A stretch of DNA of 64,000 nt from Hippopus hippopus (GCA_946811185.2 OX328105.1:51894845-51958844), one strand, 5' to 3'; positions 10,600-21,901 are shown, counted from the first letter of the stretch. Made by a program: numbers and translations. The notes: generated from the sequence alone by a model not told the origin.

Positions 10600-10980
10600 T
10601 GAGAGTGAAAAACTGGATTGTGTTGGTGATTAGCAAAGTTTTTTATCGCATAACCTCCCTTGTTTTGAGTGTAATATACCCATCACAAATTTTCCTATCT
10701 TATACTGTTTGATATTACAATTGTGTGACGTTGTTTCTGATGTCATTTTGGACGTATTTCATAGAAGTGAATAAGTTTTATGGATATTACTGCATGTACA
10801 TTTATAGATGGTGTTTCATCTTCTGATCTTTAACATTCGTTGGCTTCTAGATAAAAATCTTTAAACCTGTCAAGAAAAAATGATATTTTAGCTGGCCAAA
10901 GGCTTGCATAATAACATTTTCCCTAGACTTCTTCTTAAAAATTTTATCTCCAATGCCAACTTGTGCCAGCTCCTATATAT
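10600..10980 (+). repeat. Dispersed repeat R4, copy 2
   Basis: Matches the sequence after the HEPN exon (1600-1980), including the GTCAAGAAAAAATG and GCCAAAGGCT landmarks. Confidence 0.6.
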
Positions 10981-11283
10981 CTGTTTAGTATTAATTTAAA
11001 ATCTACATGTGTTGCATTAGATTGATATTTGTTTAATGATAAGTTGGTTTTGGTATGTATTTAAATGTAAAATAATACATGTATTAATGATTTTTTCCCA
11101 CAATAACTTGTCAACTCATTGCTTGCTGCTGATTACTTTTTGCACCTTGCAGTACACTGCTTTTGCAAATATTGTGGTAAATGGAGTAATTGTCTCCTCC
11201 AGTTGCAATGTTTTGGTTTTCACATGTAGTTATGCATTCTCCCATAATATTATTATGTTGATTATGCATGTTTATCACTACTA

Positions 11284-11490
11284 TAACTCTTTACCACACA
11301 ATCCCAAATTTTAACTACCCTGAACAGAAAAGCTTTTGAAAACATATTGGAAAGAGGAGAAAATGCAGGTAACCAATCTCTCATAGACAAACTCCATATT
11401 TTCAGCCTTGTTGACTTATGTTGTCTGCTAATGTTTTGAATTTGGACAAAAATAAAATTTTGTGGCTTTGTAAAGATTTAAATAATTATA
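11284..11490 (+). mobile_element. PAL-1 MITE, palindrome half lost, in block 2
   Basis: Left arm kept to AAATGCAGGTAACCA; the right arm is deleted. The 3' flank (GGACAAAAATAAAATTTTGT) is kept. Confidence 0.7.
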
Positions 11491-11509
11491 TTTTGTTTTT
11501 AATCATTTA

Positions 11510-11665
11510 AGTGAGTCAAAAACTGGATTGTGTTGGTAATAAGAAAAGTTTTTTGTCACATAAGGTTCCTCCCTTGTTTTTGAGTGTAATATACCCATCA
11601 CAAATTTTCTTATCTTATACATGTTTGGTATTACAATTATGTGACGTCGTTTTTGATGTCATTTT
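11510..11665 (+). repeat. Dispersed repeat R4, shortened copy 3
   Basis: Contains the GTAATATACCCATCACAAAT landmark and the 'GTGACGTCGTTTTTGATGTC' stretch also present near 10720. Confidence 0.55.
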
Positions 11666-11896
11666 GGTATGTATTTAAATGTAAAATAATACATGTATTA
11701 ATATGATTTTTTTTTCCATAATATCAACTCATTGCCTCCTGCGGATCACTTTTTGTACATTGCTGTAGACTATGTTTGAAGAAAATTGTTGTAAATGGAG
11801 TAATTGTCTCCTCCGGAAGCAATGTTTCGGTTTTCACATGTAGTTATGTATTTTCTTGTAATATTATTATGTTGATTATGCACACTTATCACAACG

Positions 11897-12120
11897 TTAA
11901 CACTTTACTATGCAGTCCTGAGTATTCATGTCCCTGAATAGAAATGTGTTTGAAAATATTGTGGAAAAAGGAGAAAATGCTGGTTACCAGCATTTTCTCC
12001 TTTTTCCACAATGTTTCCTACCCTATCAAAGACAGAAATTATCATTTGAGGTACATTTAATTTGTTGTCTGCTTTCAATTTGGCCTAGTCCAAAATTTTG
12101 TTGTTTGGTAAAGGTTTTAT
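11897..12120 (+). mobile_element. PAL-1 MITE, in tandem block 3
   Basis: TTAACACTTTACTATGCAGT start; complete arms with the GCTGGTTACCAGC centre. Confidence 0.8.
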
Positions 12121-12319
12121 CTAAATTAAATATTTTTTGGTAAGAAGCTGGAATTACATTTAGTTGATCCTACCCAAGGTCAGCTCAATTATTTTAAGAG
12201 ATGGGGGGCAGGACACCCACCCCCCTCCTCCTAAAAAATCTCAATATGCTAAAATTTCTTTTTTGTTTCATCTGAGTTTAGTATGTCATTATTTGAGCTA
12301 ACTCTGACTTCTTGATAGC

Positions 12320-12550
12320 TGTACTCTTTACCACACAACCAAATTTCAGACCAGTCCAAATTAAATGCATCTGAAGATCTATGACAAGTATCACTCAAAT
12401 ACATGTACATGTTATGAATTTATCTGTGACAGGGTTGGAAATATTGTGGGGGAAAAGGAGAAATGTTACCAGCATTTCCTCCTTTTTCCACAATGTTTTC
12501 AGAAGGCTTCTTTCTCAGGGTCGTTAAAAGACTGTGTGGTAGAGGGTTAA
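12320..12550 (-). mobile_element. PAL-1 MITE
   Basis: CTCTTTACCACACAACCAAA start and GTGGTAGAGGGTTAA end. The centre is shortened to GAAATGTTACCAGCATTTCC. Confidence 0.75.
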
Positions 12551-12908
12551 AGGTATGTTACCACGCCTGTAAAATAGATACTTTTTCAAATATGTAAGGC
12601 AAACTTGAATGATCTGATTAGAAGCTGGAATTCCTCACAAAATGAAAGTGGTTTACTTTATAACACCATTCAATCGATGAATTAAGGTGTGTTTAGAGCT
12701 ATTACTAGAACCATGTGTAAACAAAAATGGAATCATATATTATGAAGTACAATCAAACACAGCCATCGGTACTAACAAAGGCACATTTCATTACAATATC
12801 TAAGCTTTTATTTCTTATTTTCCAATTATGGGCAAGTTAATGATTTGGCTATAATTACCAGCACCATGTAGATTCTGATAATATACTGTTTCATGAGATT
12901 TGTTCGTT

Positions 12909-13199
12909 TGATTGAATTTGCGTTTATTCATCGTCGCCACCGGTTTCCCATATGGGCGACGCCCCCTGAAGGCTGTTAGTATTGTTACGGGGGATAGTGT
13001 GGATACAGGACGAAACCCATTCTAAGTTTCGCCTGGTTCTTTAACGTGCACGGTGTATAGCACCATCATACGGGACCTCGGTTTAACGTCTCATCCGAAA
13101 GACTATTAGTAATTTTAGATGGCCAGCCGTGGGAATCGAACCCACACCCTCATGATCACGAGTCTTACGCTCTACCATCTGAGCTATGCGGGCTGGTCG
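12909..13199 (-). mobile_element. tRNA-derived SINE with target duplication
   Basis: A 291-bp SINE in reverse orientation. Its tRNA-like head (about 13130-13199, read on the minus strand) has box A TAGCTCAGATGG and box B GGTTCGATTCC. The body has TTCTTTAACGTGCACGG and GGACCTCGGTTTAACGTC, as in many mollusc SINEs. It is bounded by 14-base direct repeats, GAGATTTGTTCGTT at 12895-12908 and GAGACTTGTTCGTT at 13200-13213. Confidence 0.85.
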
Positions 13200-13250
13200 G
13201 AGACTTGTTCGTTGTTTTACCATACCTTTATATATATTGAAAAGTGCTCA

Positions 13251-13652
13251 AGATAGATAACTCTATGTGACTGGCAATAATAAGTATTGTCAAGTTTTGT
13301 GAAACTTGTTTGTCTTCTTACCGTGTATGGCCTGCAACACGCAAAAAGGAGCATTCAGACATTTGTATAAAGTTTCGTCTCGGATCAGCCTGCGCAGTCC
13401 ATGCAGGCTAATTCGAAACGACACTTTCAGTTTCTATATAATTTTCTGTTTTGTGTAGGTCTACTGTTGTACAAAATCTAATGTAGTCGTAAAGTGCCAT
13501 CTTGGATTAGCTTGTGTGGACTGCGCAGGCTGATCTGAGACGACACTTTAGGCAAATGTCCGAATGCCCCTTTTTCAAGTGTTGCAGGCCATATACCATA
13601 GACTGCTTGAAGATAGATAACTCTACCTGACTGGCAATAATAAGTATTGTCA
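13251..13652. repeat. 42-bp direct repeats, 360 bp apart
   Basis: 13251-13292 and 13611-13652 match except for about two bases (AGATAGATAACTCTA, then TGACTGGCAATAATAAG). They bracket the palindromic element at 13326-13592, so this is either a local duplication or a very long target duplication. Confidence 0.7.
13326..13592. mobile_element. Palindromic MITE, TATGGCCTGCAACAC ends
   Basis: Terminal inverted repeats TATGGCCTGCAACAC and GTGTTGCAGGCCATA. Further in, the arms AAAAAGGAGCATTC and GAATGCCCCTTTTT also pair, as do two GCGCAGGCTGATC-type stretches. Only one copy was found here. Confidence 0.75.
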
Positions 13653-13848
13653 CAGTTACATTTTGAAGTTTGGTAACCGTGAAAGGCTTGATTTTATCGG
13701 GCGATGTGGTAAGGTTAATACTAATAAGATATGTTTTCATTTTATTCGAAAATTAAAAGTGCTTATTCTTGTGTTTACATGTTCCTTGTTCACTTTATTT
13801 CCTTTTCTACATACATTTATCTGAATGGCAATGACTGCACAAAATAGA

Positions 13849-14058
13849 TTAACCCTTTACTAGACAGCAAAATGTTAGACTTGTCCATGTTGAAAACACA
13901 CGTGGATCAAATGATGGGATTTGTATTTGAATTGGTAAAGAACAGCATAGGCAAAAGGTGAAAATGTTGGTTATCATTCTCTCCTTTTTTCTACACTGGT
14001 TTCAAGACCTTCCTTCCTTTGGGTCGTTAAAACACTGGATTGCTTGGTAAAGGGTTAA
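13849..14058 (-). mobile_element. PAL-1 MITE
   Basis: TTAACCCTTTACTAGACAGC start and TTGGTAAAGGGTTAA end; palindrome centre degraded (GTTGGTTATCATTC). Confidence 0.75.
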
Positions 14059-14549
14059 ATAGACATCTACATAGAGCTCAAATTTTGCAATCTAGAAAGC
14101 TCAAGGCAGTTTTCATGAAAACAAGCAATTTCATTGAAATGATATCCCCCGCCGAAAAAGACCTTTTCAAAAATTTATGCAACTGCGTATCTCAAAATCG
14201 CTACCAGTCGGCCAGTTTGCATCGAATCAAAAAAAGAACAAAAGTATATCGGCAGAATAGGTTATTGTACACATGTATACAGAGCCACATTCTGTTTAAT
14301 GGTATTGGAGAAATTCTCCCGGACGGACAGACTATAAAACTACATGTATATCCCTCCGCCTTCAGCTGGGGATAAAAAAAAAAAAGTCATTCTTAGTAAG
14401 TGTATATCATTATTAGACTGCTTATTCAATGCATTATGACTGATACTTGCTGTCCACAACCCAAAATTTCCAGAATGTTTCCAAAAGTATTGTGATCCAC
14501 TGTGGGTAAAAATACATTTGCCATCTACCACGTAAGTTCAAAGGCTTCA

Positions 14550-14839
14550 TAACTCTTTACCTCACAATAAAATTTTAGGCTTGTCCAAATTGGAGAAATT
14601 TCCAGACAATAAATCAAATGTAGCTTGACCCTCTTCAACAGAATCATATAACGACCCTCAAAGGGAAAGCTTTTGAAAACATCGCGGGAAAAGGAGAAAG
14701 GTTACCAGCATTTTTTCCTTTTCCCACAACGTTTTCTACCATATCAAATACAGGAATCGTCATTCTTTATTTAATTTGCCATCTGCAAATCCTTTATATA
14801 TCGTCTAGTCCAAAGTTTTGTCATCTGGTAAAGAGTTAA
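14550..14839 (+). mobile_element. PAL-1 MITE, chimeric
   Basis: Starts as a minus-orientation copy (AACTCTTTACCTCACAATAA, then CTTGTCCAAATTGG), then switches to a nearly complete plus-orientation copy that ends in CTGGTAAAGAGTTAA. Confidence 0.7.
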
Positions 14840-16160
14840 ACAAGTTAGGCCTATTTGTTTAACTTGTCTCCCATAAAAGCTCTGGACATGATCAAGGGCA
14901 TGTGACCCTTAACCCCTCACTGTGATCTTGACCATGCAACAGCTCGGAGCTAGTTCCCGAATCGGGGGTAGTTACCAGCCAATATTAATAAATCCATGGC
15001 GAAATTTATTAAAGTTATTATTTTGTTCATGTTTGATTATTTCAGAAAACGTACACATTTGATGTTTAACATTACGATGTTGTAATTTATTGTTACAAAT
15101 CATTGAATTTTAACCCATATCCTGCCAAACTTATAGTTTTTAAGAGGCCCAACATTAATTTTCGATAATGTTTTTATGACATTCAGCTTAATTAATACGA
15201 CTTAAATCGTTATTCGATATCGTCACTGTGTACTTCAATACCAGACTACCCTCATGTGCGTATGGATCGTTTTTTCACGATTTTAGCTAATTACAATCAA
15301 GGTTGTTTAATGTGGGCTAAGCAGAATCAAGATTTTATATAATTTAGGCTTCAGGTTAAGGCCCATATTGTCTCCCTACATGAATGTTTATTCGACACGC
15401 TGAAACGCCTCCTAGATTGGCTATTTAACGCCTCCCTGTCTACATCGTAATTCTGATTTATTTGTGTGTACAGTTTCCTAATCTAAACAATTCAAAATCT
15501 TAACGACCAAGAGAACGAAACATTTTCATAACACCGTAAGAAAAGGACAAAGCGAGTAATCAGCATTTTAATCTTTTCCAAAAGTGTTTCGCGAGAACCT
15601 GTATGTTTTTCTGTTGGGGGGCAAATAACGAAGGTACAGAGCAATCACTGACTAGTGTGTTTTACAAAAATGTTTCAATCTCTGCTCTTTTGTTTGCCGT
15701 AAAAACGCGTATATTAATACATATATGTCAGTGGAATTGTATTAATTTTTTCTTTTTTTTTTTTCCTGCATTGAAGGACAGTCCTAGACAAAACCTATCA
15801 CTTTAACACAAAAAAAGGACTCTTCCACGATTATAGACATTTTAAAACAGAGCTCTGTTCTGTAAGTCAAATTCGCAGATAGAAAACTGCGGGAAATGGA
15901 GAACGAGTAGGTATCTGGCAATACCTCCAGTGCCAATATGTTTTAGACTATCTTAGGTTTAATTAAATTGAGATTGTTAGAGTGTAAAAGCAGTGTGTGG
16001 TAAGGAGAACACGCCAGTAACTGGGATATCTCCTTCTCTAAAAGTAGGGTTGGTAAAGGGTAAAAAACACATGCAGATGATAAATACAATGTGGTTGGAC
16101 AGATAATAGGATCCGAGTAAGATAGTATAGAACACGTTCCTGTGAAAAAGGAGATGAAAC
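14840..16160. other. Intergenic, little recognised
   Basis: A much-decayed PAL-1 remnant may lie near 15500-15600. No coding signal was seen. Confidence 0.4.
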
Positions 16161-16168
16161 AAAGCCAA

Positions 16169-16382
16169 GGGAACTCTTTCTCTCTCCCTCCCTCTCTCTC
16201 CCTCTCTCTCACCAACATGTCTATAACCTATAGTATATTATATATACGACAAGATAAATTTATGATGCATGGCATCATAGAAGCCGCAATCTTTTGGTGG
16301 ACAATTTCAGAAATGGTGACTTTCTAGAAAAATGTTATGACATTTTTGTATCTGTTTCCCCCCCCCCCCCACACACACACAC
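16169..16382. repeat. Simple sequence: CT-rich, poly(C), (CA)n
   Basis: CT-rich tract at about 16169-16210; poly(C) then (CA)n at about 16358-16382. Confidence 0.85.
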
Positions 16383-16717
16383 AAACGGAAGATCAAGACA
16401 AATGATACTAAAATGCAGGCTAAAAAAGGCAGAAGTTAAGAGAGGAATCTTAAATTATCTTGTACCATTATTATCATCATAATCATCATTATCATTTAAA
16501 GTGATGATGCGTATGTGAGAAAACATGTAAAAGCATTGAAATTTTCAAATTTCTACTAAAAGTTTGAAAATGGAGAAATTGCGCATGAATTCAAGTACAG
16601 AATTTTTCATTATTAAATGATTTTAAGAAGCAGACTTCTGTAGGGGCATCAAAGGCAACACTGCAGAATTATGTAAGTAAGTAATTATTCAAAGTGATAT
16701 TTAGATCGTTATTCACG

Positions 16718-16737
16718 TACATGTAGATCTACATGTA
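16718..16737. repeat. 20-bp perfect palindrome
   Basis: TACATGTAGATCTACATGTA equals its own reverse complement. No function is suggested. Confidence 0.7.
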
Positions 16738-16903
16738 TTTACAGTTTTTTAGTGATATTTTCTTTGTGTTTCATTTTTTTACAAAAAGAAGAAAAAAAAA
16801 AAAAAAAATTCAACAACTTCCTTCTAAATCATTATCATTTCGCTTGTCAAAAAGAATCTTAGCCTGCTTGTAACAAAGTGAATCTTTACATTTCTACTCC
16901 AGA

Positions 16904-16929
16904 ACAGGGATCGTATATACGATCCCTGT
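16904..16929. repeat. 26-bp perfect palindrome
   Basis: Arms ACAGGGATCGTAT with no spacer. It shares GTATATACGATCCCTG with 6163-6178, so both may be remnants of one tiny inverted-repeat element. Confidence 0.75.
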
Positions 16930-18190
16930 CCAGAATTAGAGACTTTTGCATAGTATTTCCAAAATTTATCTGTTCATAGCCTTCACAGTTGGCGAAAACC
17001 ACTATAAAAAAACAAAATTATTTTTTTAAGTCTTTAAGGATCTGGATATATTCAACAACAACATAGTAACTACTACTCTATATATTTCGTTTAATAAAAA
17101 TTAATTTGAACCATTTTCTGCAAATGCCTTGTACAAACCTATAAAACTTCTAATGTAAACTTCAAGAACCATCCCACAGCCTTGACCAGCAGCGACGTAA
17201 CAAGTTGTATATGCACAGTGATAGGTTTGGTAATAACTTTATCCTTTCAACTAAACCGGATGAAATTAATATACTGAGTATGGAAAATGAAACAAGAAAT
17301 TTTTACGTTTACAATATCTTATAAAATATTTAAAAAATATTACACAGGCTTATGTACTGTCTGATCTTGATCTATTTCTGTCATTTTCGAACAGTTTCAA
17401 CCCTTAGAGCACTATTCACCACTTTGATATTTTTTGTGGACAACTTACATCACGATCCATACATTTTTCACGGGTACTGTAGATCAGGACCTTACTGTAC
17501 AGAACTTACAGTCTGATCATAACAGCTTCGACACACAATACATTAAATGCTAACTTTTACAGGGCTCATAAGGTAGATCGTCCATGTTACAAAATTCCAT
17601 GAGGCTAAAGTGTCGACGAAGGGAAGAAAAAGGGTTATCTCTTCACAAGTAGGCCTATTCTATAAATAGCTGATGTCAGCTCTTACTGTGTAGGGAGGTA
17701 ACCAATCTATACCTTGATCAAAGGTTAACCGCCCTATTATCTTTACAGATTAAAACTGGACGAAACACATGTACATAAAACTGCTTCTGATTATCATATT
17801 CTAAGATGCTGTCCATCTCATAAGTATCCTTAGTTTGTTTTGCAAAAAAGTAGACAAATGCGAAAACCGTTTAGAGGTGGGAGAGCCTATGATAAACGGA
17901 AAGCATTATAATTTCGTTTGGGAACAAGGAAGGAATCCTTTAAGTTGGAAAAGTTCGGGGGACTAGCCAATAAAAGGAAGTTTATTTTTCTGTATTTTCA
18001 TTGTTATTTGAGAATGAACTTATATTGCTAGAAAACCAGACTTGATGTTCAGGTAGGTCTGATTGAATATTTGAGAAAGAGTCAAGTGGAGTAATTTTGT
18101 AACACTAACACGACATTATTAGGAAATTTCCAAAAATAATAACCAGTCGAATAATTACCGATCATCTACATGGTAAATAGTTTAGGTACA
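16930..18190. other. Intergenic, no recognised feature
   Basis: AT-rich; no open frame with coding character and no repeat shared with the rest of the window. Confidence 0.4.
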
Positions 18191-18198
18191 TTCCTACT

Positions 18199-18222
18199 GG
18201 AAGCCGCTTTCGAGCGGCTTCC
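18199..18222. other. 10-bp hairpin with TTCG loop
   Basis: GGAAGCCGCT, TTCG, AGCGGCTTCC: perfect arms, GC-rich in AT-rich surroundings. It does not match the histone 3' stem-loop consensus. Confidence 0.6.
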
Positions 18223-18334
18223 AATAAACTATACGAAATGTCTTGCCGTAAGTGTTCATTAAACTTCGACTCCACACCATAGCATGCCGATCTCAACCCA
18301 CACTATCCGCCATTGAAATTTAATTAAAAAAGTA

Positions 18335-18400
18335 TGGTGTTTAACACTATTTCAATTATGTCGCGGCAGCCAGTGCACCTTCCCATGAAAGTATCGTGGA
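18335..18400 (-). mobile_element. SINE tail fragment
   Basis: Resembles 50685-50730, with the shared order 'TATTTCA', 'TCG(C/T)GGCAGC', 'AGTGCACCT', 'CCATG'. No tRNA head is left here. Confidence 0.45.
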
Positions 18401-18450
18401 TACTGATAAAAGGGTTGGTAACAAGAATTTTTTCTTGCAGTGTCTGAGAC

Positions 18451-18471
18451 AACCCCCCCCCCCCACCCCCC
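18451..18471. repeat. Poly(C) tract
   Basis: C-run interrupted by one A. Confidence 0.9.
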
Positions 18472-18857
18472 GAGGTTTGATTTTTCGTCCACAAATGTTT
18501 CCAAAATGGACTAGTCTTACATTTCGTATTCTGGTAAAAAGATACCCCACCCAAAGTAACACACAGAGAGACAGAAAAAATCGTATTTCGGTCGTATAAA
18601 CGTGAATTGTAAGGCTAGCATTTGTTCAGATATTAGTTTATTAGAATTACACAAGGACTTGTTGTTAATTATGAAGGAAATAAACTATTTGAAAAACATA
18701 CAGGAGAAGGCAGCAATTAATTACTTATCATAGGTTACAGCCCCTTTTCCAGCAATGATTTGAGGGACTGCCCATTAAAAGGAGCATTAGTTGACCATGT
18801 ACTTGTACCTAGATGGGTTAATCGGACATAAATACAAAGCAGAGCTCTGCAAACAAC

Positions 18858-19165
18858 AAATTTACCACGGCTTTGCTCTAATGGTGAATGTGGTCTAAGA
18901 AAGCATTACAGGAGAGGGAGATCGTTTGTTACCGGCTTTTCCTAATTCTCACACAACGGTCTCAAAAGTCCCTTTCATCAGTGTCGTTAAAACATGGGAC
19001 CGTTTGGTAAAGGGTAACCTGGGTTCAGTTTGATCATTTTTTCCTTTTTCATATTCTGACATTACTTTGTCAAAAATGGGCGTTATTTCTAACAAAAAAA
19101 AGTTCGAATATAAAAAGGGGAAAAAAAATCGAACTGTAACCCAGGCTAGGTAAAGGGTTAGGCAT
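18858..19165 (-). mobile_element. PAL-1 MITE, diverged, interrupted by a 134-bp element
   Basis: Degenerate arms (TTGTTACCGGCTTTTCC) and a right end GTTTGGTAAAGGG. The right end has been split and duplicated by the insertion at 19015-19148. Confidence 0.65.
19015..19148. mobile_element. 134-bp inverted-repeat element with 9-bp target duplication
   Basis: Ends TAACCTGGGTTCAGTTTGAT and, on the other strand, TAGCCTGGGTTACAGTTCGA. The arms continue inward through a T-rich run to an ATATTC-like stretch. GGTAAAGGG is duplicated at 19006-19014 and 19149-19157. A 9-bp duplication suggests the Mutator-like group. Confidence 0.8.
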
Positions 19166-19343
19166 TAAAACGAAATTTGTAACATTTAATAGTAATATGG
19201 CTGACCGAAAGAGTTACTTCTGAAAAAGTTAATTGACCGTTCGATCAATACTGCAGCAAATCTAAAATTCACCAAGTGCAAGGAAAACGTATACGAGAGT
19301 TACTGCTACTAAAAACTTCGTGCTTTTTTACCATCTACCCCTT

Positions 19344-19352
19344 TCCCCCCCC

Positions 19353-19382
<30 letters not shown>
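19344..19382. repeat. Poly(C) and (CA)n
   Basis: About 25 C followed by (CA)n. Confidence 0.9.
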
Positions 19383-19383
<1 letters not shown>

Positions 19384-19418
19384 CTCCCCCCTTGTGGTAT
19401 GGCATTTGATTATTAGAT

Positions 19419-19649
19419 CTAGCTCTTTACAAAACGACAAAATTTTGGACTAAACCAATTGAAAGCATTTGTAGGTCTACATACACGACCAATTACATTT
19501 GCTTAAATGATGATTTTTTTTTTTTTTTTTTTTTGATATGGTAGAAACAATGTGGGAAAAAAGAAGCAAAGGCTGATTACCAGATTTTTCTCAATGTTTT
19601 CAAAGGCCGTCTCTTCCATAGTTATTAAAACTGGGGATCGTGAGGTTAA
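19419..19649 (-). mobile_element. PAL-1 MITE, diverged
   Basis: AGCTCTTTACAAAACGACAA start; a T-run has expanded inside at about 19516-19534; the arms are degraded. Confidence 0.7.
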
Positions 19650-20393
19650 GGGTCAGTACATGTGATTTTTATCTAAGATGACATATTAATTTGTTAATAT
19701 GAATCTGTGTGGTGCCAAAAGCATCTGCATAATTCATAAATAAAATCTGTCTATCTTAAATTTCCTATTCAAAGCAATAATAATGTAATAGTATTGCATG
19801 TACACATCGACTGCAAAAACACTGGAGAGTATGCTGCGTTTTCTTTCTTACACAAAACGTACAGATATTCCATCTCAATCTGTGAATAAACTTCACGCAA
19901 TATATCACAAATTGTAAAATTCAACAAACTTATTTTCAATGCATAGTCTAGTCTGTTCTTTTCATTTAAAATATATACTACTGAGTTTTCATCATTATTT
20001 GTAAAAAAAAAAAAAAAAAAGATACTTGATAAACTACACAATAAATACTAATCAAAAGTCCCATACACTCCTCTTGTACAATTTCAAGATCGGGTAAGGC
20101 TGGACGAACGGTGATAATTATTTAAATGTTAGGAATAAACTTGTGTTCGAAATTCTGCTTTATCGGCAAAAAGGAACAATTCCAAAACTAGTTGATTGAT
20201 AATATTCAGTCATTATATACCGACCAATTAACGAATTTTCCTTTGCACCTGTACCCGATTTATCACACTTGCAACTGAAATCAACAAAACCTGTTAAGAA
20301 ATAATTGTATTCTTTATAATTCATGCCAAAATTGATTTAATTTTTCAACCGCTACAACATTTATCAGTTGTTGATAAGAACTAAAATTTCGAA
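19650..20393. other. Intergenic, no recognised feature
   Basis: Contains an A-run near 20002-20020 only. Confidence 0.4.
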
Positions 20394-20520
20394 GTGGGAC
20401 GTTTTTTTTTTTTTTTGGAACAGTGGGACGTTTTAACCAAATTGGGGGGACGTTTTAACCAAAAGTGGGACGTTTTGACAGTGGGACGTTTTGACTGTGG
20501 GACGTTTTGACTGTAAACCA
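20394..20520. repeat. GTGGGACGTTTT tandem array
   Basis: Six units of (G)TGGGACGTTTT with changing tails: a T-run, AACCAAATT, AACCAAAA, GACA, GACT, GACT. The GGACGTTTT core is the same as in the iterons of the foldback-like element at 22528-23439, but the flanking bases differ. Confidence 0.75.
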
Positions 20521-21689
20521 AAGAAACACTTGTTATCTCCCTTAGATGATTAGCTAGAACTATTAGAAACGTAAGGTAACTTTAGAAATTTTGTGTTAAT
20601 GGAGGCAGTCAGATAAAAGTAGGAACAGAATGAAAATGAAACGTACAATAGTTGTAAAATGCATTGCTTTAATTCGATGTAAAGCCGAGAGAATAATGTT
20701 CTTGAACGAAATAGCATGTGTTTTCGTGGTTCGGTTCATTCAGTTTCTTATCACTTTTTTTTTTTTTTTGTAAAAGAGCATTGTCCTGAGGGTATTTTTT
20801 AAGTAAAGCATACTGAAATGACGTGATCAAAAGTCATTTATATGGCTCTACATTTAAAATAGTCCAATATTCTAGTTTTAATTAACTTTTTACCAAATGA
20901 CAAATTTCAGACTGGTCCAAACATACTGTAGTCCTGTAAACCCCTACGTATAACCACAAGGCTAAGTTATTTTTCATTTTGACATTCATCATATACATAG
21001 AGTCTTATCGGTTCTTTCAAAGTTTCCTTTAGCAAACTTTGACATGGAATTTTGTCTCTATTTGAACATCAAATTCAGATACTTTTGACCACACATGTTC
21101 AGTAAAAGATACATTGATCAGGAGTAAGATTAACAAATAATTTCTCGATTGAAAAATGATGTTTGTACAAAACTTGACTATTATGCGCTAAATCCATTCC
21201 AATTCAACACCACTCTGTTTTGTTATGAATTGCTGTGGAAGAGATACGACTGTTCACAGTTCTGAATGAACCATCATAAATGGGGGTAATGCAACTTACA
21301 GAAACGTGTTATGTCTTTATTTAAAACAAAATTTAGTTCGACACAATCTCATTTGATCATTCAAACAGATTTCGTTTATATATCTACTGTGAATTCTGGT
21401 TATGCAACTGTCTGCATGATTGAAAAAAATGATGGCGACTCCGTCGGCAGTCCGACATGAAAGTGATTTGATAGAATATTCTGAATGAATCTGCCCATTA
21501 TTTTCTACGACAGTGCCTGAATATTTTCAAATGAAGTTCTCTCTAAAGGTACACTAAGTTCTCTTTCGTAATAATACAGGTGTTACATAGAACTGAATAG
21601 GAGTGATGTAGACGTTACATGCAAAAGAAAAAGTAAAATGTGAATTGTCCGATACATAAATGTTAAAAGATAAACAAGCATGTATACAT
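20521..21689. other. Intergenic, PAL-1 end fragment only
   Basis: A short PAL-1 left-end fragment (TTTTTACCAAATGACAAATT) lies near 20887-20927. Nothing else was recognised. Confidence 0.45.
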
Positions 21690-21901
21690 CTAAATATTTG
21701 GACTAGTCCAAACTCAAAGCATTTGCAGACAACAAATTGGAAGTGAATGAAACTATGTAATTTGTCTATAAAAGAGTAGAAAACATTGTGGGAAAAGGAG
21801 AAAATGCTGCTTACAAGCATTTTCTCCTTTTCCCAACAATGTTTTCAAAAGAATTCTTTCTCTGGGTCTTTAAAACTCGGGAAAGTTTGGTAAAGGATTA
21901 A
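21690..21901 (-). mobile_element. PAL-1 MITE
   Basis: Left end lost. Complete arms meet at GCTGCTTACAAGC; right end TTTGGTAAAGGATTAA. Confidence 0.75.

Larger units (their letters stand above)
10112..12150. repeat. Three tandem blocks, each carrying a PAL-1 copy
   Basis: Blocks begin near 10112, 11050 and 11666 with 'TATTTAAATGTAAAATAATA' and share the order: CCCACAATAACTT-like stretch, 'TGCAAATATTGTGGTAAATG'-like stretch, 'TTGATTATGCA', then a PAL-1 copy. The first block also holds about 300 bp of R4 that is shortened in the second and absent from the third. Confidence 0.7.

Noticed and set aside
13130..13199. Functional tRNA gene on the minus strand
   Set aside because: Boxes A and B are good, but the anticodon stem does not pair well, and the sequence is continuous with a SINE body and bounded by target duplications.
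14040..14375. 111-codon plus-strand frame
   Set aside because: Starts inside a PAL-1 end, has no recognised domain and no splice or polyadenylation context; probably chance.
16142..16327. Short frames with runs of Ser/Leu/Pro
   Set aside because: They are translations of the CT-rich microsatellite.
18199..18222. Histone 3' stem-loop
   Set aside because: The arms and loop do not match the conserved GGC(C/T)CTTTTCAG(A/G)GCC form, and no histone gene is near.
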